Source: Lysobacterales bacterium (GTDB lineage Bacteria > Pseudomonadota > Gammaproteobacteria > Xanthomonadales > Xanthomonadaceae). From it: a DNA stretch of 19,392 nucleotides. Within the stretch, counting starts at the first letter, position 1. Each line of letters opens with the position of its first letter. Both the position numbers and the translations under genes were made by a program. The stretch is taken from positions 1 through 19,392 of the forward strand of contig JAATFS010000113.1 of assembly GCA_015655035.1 (NCBI GenBank), written 5' to 3'. Under the pieces are notes generated by a model. It ran no database searches. It saw only the letters and a list, made by a program, of their open reading frames with translations, and was not told where the DNA came from. This document shows, piece after piece, positions 6,570-13,159 of this stretch.

Positions 6570-7604
6570 TCAGGCCGACAGCAGGCGCACGGCCCGGGCC
6601 TCGGCGACCGCGACCAGCAGCCGCTCCATCGCCACCCAGACATTGCCGTCGGCGCGGCCCTTGGCAATACGGTCCACCCGTGCGGCCTCGGCTACGAACC
6701 GTTCCCAGCGCCGTGGCTCGGCATGCCGCTGCAACGCCCGCTTGAATGGTGCCTGGCGCGACTCCCAAATGCCCTGCCCCTTCATTTCGGCCGCCAGGTT
6801 GCCGCCGTTGGCCTGGACCCGCGCCAGCGCGGCGGTACGCACCAGCTCCTTGATCAGGATCGGCATCAGTGCTGCGGCCGCCTCGCCCTCGGCACGCAGG
6901 CCCGCGAGCATCCGCACCACCGCGACCGGCTGCCCGGACAAGCTGGCCTCGGCCAGCCGGAACACGTCGTAGCGCGCGGCATCGGCGACCAGCGACTCCA
7001 TCGCTTCCAGGTCGAGCACCTGGCCATCGGCCAGCAATGCCAGCTTGTCTATTTCCTGCGCGGCCGCGAGCAGATTGCCTTCCACGCGCTCGCTCAAGCG
7101 CTGCACCGCAGCCGCATCGGCGCGCAGGCCCTTGCTGCGCAGGCGGCGCTCGATCCAGTCCGAAAGCTCATGCGGCTTGATCGCCCAGGCCACCGCGATC
7201 GTGCCGATCCGTCCCACCGCATCGGCCCACTTGCCCTGGTGCGCCTTGCTCCAATCGTTGCAGGTGATTAGCAGCACCACGTCCGGCGGTGGATTGGCGC
7301 AGAAGCCGGAAATCACCTCCGCGCCCTCCTTGCCCGGCTTGCCGCTTGGCAGCCGCAACTCGACCAATCGCCGCGCACTGAACAGGCTGGGCGCATTGAA
7401 GGTGGAGTCGAGCAGGTTCCAGTCGAAGTCGCGGCCATCGGCATCGAATACTTCCCGCTCGCTGATGCCTTCGGCGCGCGCACGCGCGCGCACGCCATCG
7501 GCCGCCTCCAGTACCCGCAAGGTCTCGGGGCCGGCGATCAGATAGGCCGGCTGCAACGGCTGGTTGCTCGACTGGCCGGCCAACTGCTCGGGACGAAGTT
7601 CCAT
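6570..7604 (-). CDS. holA: DNA polymerase III subunit delta
   Basis: HolA is the wrench subunit of the clamp loader; it opens the beta sliding clamp during replication. The product is 344 residues (E. coli 343) from the ATG at 7604 (MELRPEQLAGQ). Typical features are PAYLIAGPETLRVLEAADGVR near residue 20-40, the beta-interacting region around NAPSLFSARRLVELRLP, a central VVLLITCNDWSK strand, the helical RVEGNLLAAAQEIDKLALL, and DAARYDVFRLAEASLSG beginning the oligomerisation domain. Upstream in-frame codons extend open sequence to 7835 but overlap lptE and encode arginine/proline-rich sequence with no match, so they are excluded. lptE ends 22 bp upstream and nadD follows at once: the usual lptE-holA-nadD order. 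Confidence 0.95.
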   Translation of the reverse strand: MELRPEQLAGQSSNQPLQPAYLIAGPETLRVLEAADGVRARARAEGISEREVFDADGRDFDWNLLDSTFNAPSLFSARRLVELRLPSGKPGKEGAEVISGFCANPPPDVVLLITCNDWSKAHQGKWADAVGRIGTIAVAWAIKPHELSDWIERRLRSKGLRADAAAVQRLSERVEGNLLAAAQEIDKLALLADGQVLDLEAMESLVADAARYDVFRLAEASLSGQPVAVVRMLAGLRAEGEAAAALMPILIKELVRTAALARVQANGGNLAAEMKGQGIWESRQAPFKRALQRHAEPRRWERFVAEAARVDRIAKGRADGNVWVAMERLLVAVAEARAVRLLSA

Positions 7605-7626
7605 GCGGGTGCGCGCGTTTACCGGA

Positions 7627-8208
7627 TCAGGGCTTGATCGTGGGATCGGCCGCCGGCGTTGCCGGCGTGCTGCCCGGTTCGGCCGCGTGCTCCAGCGGCA
7701 CGCCCTTTTCCAGACGGGCACGCACCACGCTGTCGACCCGGCGCAGGATCGCGGCGGACATGTCGCGACGCAGTTCGTCGGCAAGGATCTCGCGCTCGGT
7801 GGCGGTACCGGTGGCATCGACCGGCGGCGACACATAGTCGCGCGACAGCTCGATCACCTGCTGCGGCACCACTACCGTGCCATCCGAGCCGGTCAAGGTG
7901 AAGATCGCCGCGTAGCGCAGGCTGTACTCCTGGGCACGGCCCTGGCCATCGATGGCAATAGGCAGATCGCCCCAGCGTTCGGACAGCACCATCAGCTGAG
8001 CAACGCCGGCAGTGGTGTCATCTTCGGCGATGACGGCACCGGAGCCACGCAGCCCGCGCTTGAGCAGCTTCACCAGCTCACTGTAGTTGGTGCTGGACTG
8101 CACCCGCACCGAAGGCACGTCGGGAGGCAGGGTCAGCTTGTTGCGCAGATGGAAGCCACAGCCGGTCAGGCCGGAAACGAGGACAAGGGCAAGAAGGAAT
8201 CGAATCAT
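7627..8208 (-). CDS. lptE: LPS-assembly lipoprotein LptE
   Basis: The product is 193 residues from the ATG at 8208. The N-terminus is a lipoprotein signal peptide with lipobox L14-T15-G16-C17, followed by the family hallmark GFHLR. LptE plugs the LptD barrel in the outer membrane and guides lipopolysaccharide to the surface. Further typical segments are SSTNYSELVKLLKRGLRGSG, QEYSLRYAAIFTL, and EREILADELRRDMSAAILRRVDSV in the C-terminal helix. The end is a low-complexity Ala/Pro/Thr tail (PATPAADPTIKP). A GTG two codons upstream is possible but the ATG is preferred. It sits between leuS and holA as in E. coli. Confidence 0.93.
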   Translation of the reverse strand: MIRFLLALVLVSGLTGCGFHLRNKLTLPPDVPSVRVQSSTNYSELVKLLKRGLRGSGAVIAEDDTTAGVAQLMVLSERWGDLPIAIDGQGRAQEYSLRYAAIFTLTGSDGTVVVPQQVIELSRDYVSPPVDATGTATEREILADELRRDMSAAILRRVDSVVRARLEKGVPLEHAAEPGSTPATPAADPTIKP

Positions 8209-8351
8209 GAGCACAGTCTGGATGAGCGCACCGGCGGCGGCAACTGCCAGCTAGCGTGCCGCATATCGCGTGAACGGGGATTGAGACAGGCGCCGGGCGA
8301 TGGCGGCGGCTGGCGCGGGATGACCACGCAAGCATCGCTTCCGCGCGGCAC

Positions 8352-8401
8352 CCCGGCGCCGGCGAGCACCGGGGCCGGGCCGGGCGCTCGCCGGCGCCGG
8401 G
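8352..8401. repeat. 16-bp perfect inverted repeat between leuS and lptE
   Basis: CCCGGCGCCGGCGAGC (8352-8367) is the exact reverse complement of 8386-8401, with an 18-base GC-only-rich loop. It begins a few bases after the leuS stop in the direction of transcription. The 196-bp leuS-lptE gap is long for this operon. No U tract follows on the minus strand, so it may be a Rho-type pause, an mRNA stabiliser or a dispersed repeat. Confidence 0.5.
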
Positions 8402-8404
8402 CGA

Positions 8405-11047
8405 TCACGCCGCCACGATGTTCACGATCTTGCCCGGCACGATGATGATCTTGCGGATCGTCAGGCCTTCCAGGAATTTCGCGGCATTCGGCTCGGCCTG
8501 CGCCAGCGCCTCGATCTGTTCGCGTGCCGCATCGGCGGCCACCTCGAGGGTGCCGCGCAGCTTGCCATTGACCTGCACCGCCAGGGTCAGCGCATCGCGT
8601 ACCAGCGCGCTCTCGTCGACCTGGGGGAATTCCACGTTTTCCAGCAAGGTAGGCGCATGTCCCAGCGCCTGCCACAACGCATGGCTGGCATGCGGGGTGA
8701 TCGGGTTGAGCAGCAGCACCATCGCCTCCAGCGCCTCCTGGCGCACTGCACGGCCCTGCTCGCTGGCGTCATCGAACTTGGCCAGTGCGTTGGACAGCTC
8801 CATCACGGCCGCGATCGCGGTATTGAAGCTGTGGCGACGGCCGTAGTCGTCGCCGACCTTGCCGATGGTCTCGTGGGTCTTGCGACGCAGCGCCTTCTGC
8901 GCGCCATTCAAGCTGGCTGCTTGCAGCGCCGGGGCGGCGCCTTCGGCTGCGTGCCGGGACACCTGCACCCACAAGCGACGCAGGAACCGCGCCATGCCAT
9001 CCACGCCCGCCTCGTTCCATTCCAGCGACTGCTCCGGCGGCGCGGCGAACATCGAGAACAGGCGCACGGTGTCGGCGCCGTACTTGCCGACCATCGCCTG
9101 CGGATCGACGCCGTTGTTCTTGGACTTGGACATCTTCTCGGTACCGCCGATCTTCACCGGCTGGCCGTCCGAAACCAAGGTTGCACCGATCACGCGGCCA
9201 CGCTCGTCGCGCTGGATCTCGACATCGGCCGGATTGATCCAATCCTTGCCGCCATTGCCGGCATCGCGATAGAAGGTATCGGCGATCACCATGCCCTGGG
9301 TCAGCAGGTTGGTCACCGGCTCGTCGCTGTCCACCAGCCGCGCGTCACGCATGAGCTTGTGGTAGAAGCGGAAATACATCAGGTGCAGGATCGCGTGCTC
9401 GATGCCCCCGACATACAGGTCCGCCGGCATCCAGTAGTTGGCGCGGCGATCGACCATGTCGCGCGCGTTCGGGCTGGTATAGCGCGCCACATACCAGCTC
9501 GATTCCATGAAGGTATCGAAGGTATCGGTCTCGCGCTCGGCCTCGCCGCCACAGTCCGGGCAGGTGGTCTTGCGCCACTGTGGATCGGTCTTGATCGGCG
9601 AGCCGGTACCGCTGAACTGCACGTCCTCGGGCAGCACCACCGGCAATTGGTCTTCCGGCACCGGCACCGCGCCGCAGCTGGCGCAGTAGATCACCGGAAT
9701 CGGGCAACCCCAATAGCGCTGGCGGCTGACACCCCAGTCGCGCAGGCGGTAGTTGATCCGGCGCTGGCCCTGGCCCTTGCGCTCGAAGCGCTCGGCCAGC
9801 GCTTCGAATGCGCCTTGATGGTCCAGCCCATCGAACTCGGACGAGTTGACCAGCTCCAGCTCGCGGCTCTTGTCGCCGTACCAGTCCTGCCACACGCTCG
9901 GGTCGTACTCGCGTTCGGCCTCGTTGCGGGGCGACTTGAGCGCCACCACCTGGCGGATCGGCAGCGCGTATTTGTGCGCAAACTCGAAGTCGCGCTCGTC
10001 ATGTCCAGGCACGGCCATCACCGCACCGGTGCCGTAGCCCATCAACACGAAGTTGGCGACCCAGACCGGCACCTGCTCGCCGCTGATCGGATGCACCGCC
10101 TTCAGGCCGGTGTCCATGCCGCGCTTCTCCTGGGTCTCCAGCTCGGCTTCGGATACGCCGCCGCTCTTGAGATCCTCCAGCAGCGCAGCCAGCGCGGGAT
10201 TGGCGCGCGCCGCATGCAGCGCCAGCGGATGCTCGGCGGCGATGGAGACGAAGGTCACCCCCATCAAGGTGTCCGGACGCGTGGTAAACACGCGCAGTGG
10301 ATCCAGCGCGCCACCGGCGGGGTCGAATACGTCGAACTGGATTTCCAGGCCTTCGGAGCGGCCGATCCAGTTGCGCTGCATGGTCTTGACCGAATCCGGC
10401 CAGCCCTCCAGCTGGTCGAGGCCGTCCAGCAGTTCCTGCGCATAGTCGGTGATGCGCAGGAACCATTGCGGGATCTCTCGCTTCTCCACCAGTGCGCCAG
10501 AGCGCCAGCCACGGCCATCGATGACCTGCTCGTTGGCCAACACGGTCTGATCGACCGGATCCCAGTTCACCACCGAGTTGCGGCGGTAGGCCAGGCCCTT
10601 GCGCATCAACCGGGTGAACATGCGCTGCTCGTGCACGTAGTACTCAGGCGTGCAGGTGGCGAACTCGCGCGACCAGTCGATCGCGTAGCCCAGCGACTTC
10701 AGCTGGCTGCGCATGTGCTCGATGTTGGCGTAGGTCCACTTGGCCGGCGCAGTCTTGTTCTTGATCGCCGCGTTTTCCGCCGGCAGGCCGAACGCGTCCC
10801 AGCCCATCGGCTGCAACACGTTGTGGCCGGTCATGCGCTTGTAGCGGCTGACCACGTCGGAGATGGTGTAGTTGCGCACATGCCCCATGTGCAGCGCACC
10901 GGACGGGTACGGCAACATCGACAGGCAGTAGTACTTCGGCTTCTCCGAGCTCTCATCGACCTCGAAGGCGCGAGTGCTGTCCCAGAACTGCTGGGCGGAG
11001 GTTTCGACCTGCTGCGGGTCGTAGATATTGGGTTCGACGCTGGACAT
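8405..11047 (-). CDS. leuS: Leucyl-tRNA synthetase
   Basis: The product is 880 residues from the ATG at 11047 (MSSVEPNIYDPQQVE), close to E. coli LeuRS (860). It activates leucine and charges tRNA-Leu in the cytosol. The class I signature HIGH appears as HMGH (53-56) after YYCLSMLPYPSGAL. The CP1 editing domain lies at about 225-420 and includes TTRPDTLMGVTF and YGTGAVMAVPGHDERD. A zinc-type cysteine cluster is visible (CASCGAVPVPE, CPDCGGEAERET). The second signature KMSKS is at about 638-642 (GGTEKMSKSKNNG). The C-terminal anticodon-binding and tRNA-contact domains are complete. In-frame codons up to 11077 are excluded because the ATG opens the conserved sequence. It heads the leuS-lptE-holA-nadD series. 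Confidence 0.98.
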   Translation of the reverse strand: MSSVEPNIYDPQQVETSAQQFWDSTRAFEVDESSEKPKYYCLSMLPYPSGALHMGHVRNYTISDVVSRYKRMTGHNVLQPMGWDAFGLPAENAAIKNKTAPAKWTYANIEHMRSQLKSLGYAIDWSREFATCTPEYYVHEQRMFTRLMRKGLAYRRNSVVNWDPVDQTVLANEQVIDGRGWRSGALVEKREIPQWFLRITDYAQELLDGLDQLEGWPDSVKTMQRNWIGRSEGLEIQFDVFDPAGGALDPLRVFTTRPDTLMGVTFVSIAAEHPLALHAARANPALAALLEDLKSGGVSEAELETQEKRGMDTGLKAVHPISGEQVPVWVANFVLMGYGTGAVMAVPGHDERDFEFAHKYALPIRQVVALKSPRNEAEREYDPSVWQDWYGDKSRELELVNSSEFDGLDHQGAFEALAERFERKGQGQRRINYRLRDWGVSRQRYWGCPIPVIYCASCGAVPVPEDQLPVVLPEDVQFSGTGSPIKTDPQWRKTTCPDCGGEAERETDTFDTFMESSWYVARYTSPNARDMVDRRANYWMPADLYVGGIEHAILHLMYFRFYHKLMRDARLVDSDEPVTNLLTQGMVIADTFYRDAGNGGKDWINPADVEIQRDERGRVIGATLVSDGQPVKIGGTEKMSKSKNNGVDPQAMVGKYGADTVRLFSMFAAPPEQSLEWNEAGVDGMARFLRRLWVQVSRHAAEGAAPALQAASLNGAQKALRRKTHETIGKVGDDYGRRHSFNTAIAAVMELSNALAKFDDASEQGRAVRQEALEAMVLLLNPITPHASHALWQALGHAPTLLENVEFPQVDESALVRDALTLAVQVNGKLRGTLEVAADAAREQIEALAQAEPNAAKFLEGLTIRKIIIVPGKIVNIVAA

Positions 11048-11085
11048 AGAAGAGACGGTCGGCACGGGGCGGCGCAAAGCGGGAC

Positions 11086-11114
11086 AGGGTACCGCAGCGC
11101 AGCAAGGGCTCCAA
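11086..11114 (-). promoter_or_regulatory. Candidate leuS promoter
   Basis: On the minus strand TTGGAG (11114-11109) and TACCCT (11091-11086) are 17 bp apart, the optimal spacing. The predicted start is about 30 bases before the leuS ATG. Each hexamer matches the sigma-70 consensus at three of six positions, so this rests mainly on spacing and position. Confidence 0.3.
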
Positions 11115-11297
11115 ACCCACCAGCGCCCGGCACCGGCAACACTATGCGCCGGCGCACGGTCGCGCGCCGCCCCCCGGTCCGGCGCAAGCCCCTGGAATCA
11201 GCGCAAACAGTACCTGCGGGCCACGGCGTCGGCGGCCTTCAACGCGGCACTGGCGCGCGTTTCACCGTGAAAACCCGGGTCGTCCGGCGGCGCGCCA

Positions 11298-11313
11298 CTG
11301 CGCAAATGCGCAG
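11298..11313. repeat. Small palindrome downstream of the DUF998-like gene
   Basis: CTGCGCA and TGCGCAG form a perfect seven-base inverted repeat separated by AA, just past the stop of the DUF998-like gene in the 279-bp gap before leuS. There is no T tract. The rest of that gap (11048-11297) shows only the candidate leuS promoter. Confidence 0.3.
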
Positions 11314-11326
11314 GCCCTGCCCTGCC

Positions 11327-11944
11327 TCAAAACGCCTGTTCGGCCTTGGCCGGCCAGCACCATGCCGCCAGTGCCAACCACCCCACCCAGCCCAGGAACG
11401 CCACGCGCTGCGCAATCGCCTGCGGCAGCAACGCCGGCGGACCAAAACACGCCACCGCCACTACCAGCCCGGCGCCGAGCGTGATCCAGGCCAGCACCCG
11501 CATACCATCGCGATTGAGCAGATCGGAGGCCAGCAACAGCGTTCCCGGCACGAATGCCACCCCCCACAGCAACCAGGCCGTGGCGTGATACTGGCTGGCG
11601 CGGTCGTCCAGATCCAACGGATTCAACGGCAGCGCGCCCATGCCGAAAAAAGCCAGTCCCGCCAGGACGATCAACTGGCCACCGATGCGGAGCGGCCAGC
11701 CGGGCCGGGCCGGCATCCGCGAAAGCACCCGCGCGGCCACTGCCAGCGCCAGCACCCCGACCAGCTCGAACGCCAGCAAATTGAAGACGCCTGCATGGGC
11801 AATGCCCTGCGCACCCAGCAATGCCACCGGATGCGTCCCCTGTGCATACCCCGGCAGTGCCGCACCAAACCCCAGCACCGCCGCGATGAACACCGCCGCA
11901 GCCATCCATCCCGTCGCCCGCCACAACACTTCGTCAATTGCCAC
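11327..11944 (-). CDS. DUF998-like integral membrane protein
   Basis: The product is 205 residues from the GTG at 11944, preceded by GGGGG five bases upstream. Six hydrophobic helices are visible at about residues 11-30, 50-72, 88-104, 121-139, 147-167 and 179-196, so the protein is nearly all membrane. The pattern fits DUF998: HPVALLGAQGIAHAGVFNLLAFELVGVL, then GLAFFGMGALPLNP and YHATAWLLWG with a conserved-type histidine (H120). The function is unknown. The open frame continues upstream to 12121, including an ATG at 11989, but that part overlaps a tandem repeat and looks non-coding. The gene is divergent from the CnoX-like gene and ends 279 bp before the leuS start. Confidence 0.6.
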   Translation of the reverse strand: MAIDEVLWRATGWMAAAVFIAAVLGFGAALPGYAQGTHPVALLGAQGIAHAGVFNLLAFELVGVLALAVAARVLSRMPARPGWPLRIGGQLIVLAGLAFFGMGALPLNPLDLDDRASQYHATAWLLWGVAFVPGTLLLASDLLNRDGMRVLAWITLGAGLVVAVACFGPPALLPQAIAQRVAFLGWVGWLALAAWCWPAKAEQAF

Positions 11945-11960
11945 TACGCCCCCGATACCC

Positions 11961-11988
11961 TTGAGTACATCGCATTGAGTACATTGCA
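11961..11988. repeat. Tandem 14-bp direct repeat in a divergent intergenic region
   Basis: TTGAGTACATCGCA (11961-11974) is followed directly by TTGAGTACATTGCA (11975-11988), with one mismatch. The copies lie 17-44 bases upstream of the DUF998-like GTG start, within the divergent region shared with the CnoX-like gene. A tandem operator is one reading; a replication-slippage duplication is another. Confidence 0.55.
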
Positions 11989-12066
11989 TGGGCACTGTGC
12001 GGAATGCACAACGCTCCGGCCCGTCGGCATTGTCAGGCGTGCCGGTATCGCCGTGAACCCCTCGCC

Positions 12067-12097
12067 TTGAGTCGCGTGGGTTTGCCTCCATTATCTT
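12067..12097 (+). promoter_or_regulatory. Weak candidate promoter for the CnoX-like gene
   Basis: TTGAGT (12067-12072) and TATCTT (12092-12097) are separated by 19 bp, slightly longer than optimal, and end 26 bp before the ATG at 12124. If used, the leader would be about 20 bases. No Shine-Dalgarno sequence precedes the ATG. Confidence 0.3.
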
Positions 12098-12123
12098 TGT
12101 TCTCGCCGTCATCGAACCCACCT

Positions 12124-12984
12124 ATGTCCGATACCCCCCACGTTTTCGACGCCACGACCGAAACCTTCGAAGCCGAGGTTCTGCAAAAATCGCTGCAGAC
12201 TCCGGTATTGGTGGACTTCTGGGCTACCTGGTGCGGCCCCTGCAAGAGCCTGACCCCGATCCTGGAAAAGCTGGCGGCCGACTACAACGGCGCGTTCATC
12301 CTGGCCAAGGTCGATGTGGACAAGGAGCAGCAGGTCGCCGCAGCATTCCAGATCCGCTCGGTGCCGACGGTATTCCTGGTGAAGGACGGGCAGTTGGTGG
12401 ACGGCTTTCCCGGTGCGCTGCCGGAAGGCAAGCTGCGCGAATTCCTGACCCAGCACGGCATCGAGCCCGCTGCTCCGGCCGAACCGGCCGAAGAATTGCC
12501 GGACGCGCCGCTCGACCCGCAGGCCGAGGTCACCCGCCTGCGCGAAGCGATCGCCGCCGAGCCGGGCCAGGATGAACTCAAGCTAGACCTGGCACTTGCC
12601 CTGCTGCGTATCGGCGACACCGACGAAGCCGAACGCCTGATCGATGCGCTACCCGCCAACCTGGCCACCGACGACCGCAGCATTCGCGCCAAGGCCCGGC
12701 TGAGCTTTTCCAACCTCCTGAAGGACGCGCCTTCCGCCGAAGCCCTGCAAGCGGCCCTGGCCACCGATGCCGGCGACTTGCGCGCCCGTCACCTGCTGGG
12801 CGTGCGCCATCTGCTCGACGGCGAGGACGAAGCGGCGCTGGAACAGTTCCTGGAAATGCTCAGGCGCGACCGCAGCTTCGACGAGGGCTTGCCGCGCAAG
12901 GCGCTGATCGATGCGTTCCGGGTGATCGACGACGAAGACCTAATCGGGCGCTACCGCCGTAAAATGGCTTCATTGCTGTTCTAG
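12124..12984 (+). CDS. cnoX: Thioredoxin-TPR chaperone (CnoX/YbbN family)
   Basis: The product is 286 residues, matching E. coli CnoX/YbbN (284). Residues 1-112 form a thioredoxin fold with WCGPC at 36-40 and the cis-proline motif SVPT (79-82). A Pro/Ala linker (about 114-134) leads to a helical TPR-type region (about 135-286; DELKLDLALALLRIGDTDEAE, DLRARHLLGVRHLLDGEDEAALEQFLEML). Family members hold unfolded proteins under oxidative stress and pass them to GroEL or DnaK. E. coli CnoX lacks a working CXXC, whereas both cysteines are present here, so this version probably also has redox activity, as described for Caulobacter CnoX. The ATG at 12124 opens the conserved sequence; the upstream open frame is rejected. 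No signal peptide is present, so it is cytoplasmic. Confidence 0.9.
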   Translation: MSDTPHVFDATTETFEAEVLQKSLQTPVLVDFWATWCGPCKSLTPILEKLAADYNGAFILAKVDVDKEQQVAAAFQIRSVPTVFLVKDGQLVDGFPGALPEGKLREFLTQHGIEPAAPAEPAEELPDAPLDPQAEVTRLREAIAAEPGQDELKLDLALALLRIGDTDEAERLIDALPANLATDDRSIRAKARLSFSNLLKDAPSAEALQAALATDAGDLRARHLLGVRHLLDGEDEAALEQFLEMLRRDRSFDEGLPRKALIDAFRVIDDEDLIGRYRRKMASLLF

Positions 12985-13055
12985 TCTGTTCCAGGGTTCA
13001 CGTCACAGAAGGGATTTGCTGCCGATAATTTCATCATCCGGTTGCCATTCAGTTT

Positions 13056-13074
13056 GCCGGACGAGATGTCCGGC
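13056..13074. terminator. Hairpin between the CnoX-like gene and the LysM-FecR gene
   Basis: GCCGGAC (13056-13062) pairs with GTCCGGC (13068-13074) around GAGAT, about 70 bases after the CnoX-like stop. It lacks a following T tract, so it is at best a weak terminator or a leader structure of the next gene. Confidence 0.3.
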
Positions 13075-13159
13075 TCGCTCCGCGACTTCATGACCAGGGG
13101 AAAGGTACACGCCGGGGATGCACCGGCGCGTCGCATGCCCGGTCCTTACCCAGGCCGAG

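Noticed and set aside
6570..7835. N-terminal extension of holA to 421 residues
   Set aside because: The added part overlaps lptE and is Arg/Pro-rich without similarity to delta subunits; the ATG at 7604 gives the standard 344-residue length.
8657..12070. A 1137-codon open frame on the plus strand opposite leuS
   Set aside because: It is antisense to a certain leuS gene and continues through the gap. The translation is rich in His, Arg, Gln and Leu with no domain pattern, as expected when a high-GC codon-biased gene is read on the other strand. Its length alone is not evidence.
12004..12123. Upstream extension of the CnoX-like gene by 40 residues
   Set aside because: The extension has no family match and covers the likely promoter; MSDTPHVFDA at 12124 is the natural beginning.
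13024..13029. GATAAT as a -10 element for the LysM-FecR gene
   Set aside because: No acceptable -35 hexamer at 16-18 bp and the element is over 90 bp from any start; too weak to list as a promoter.
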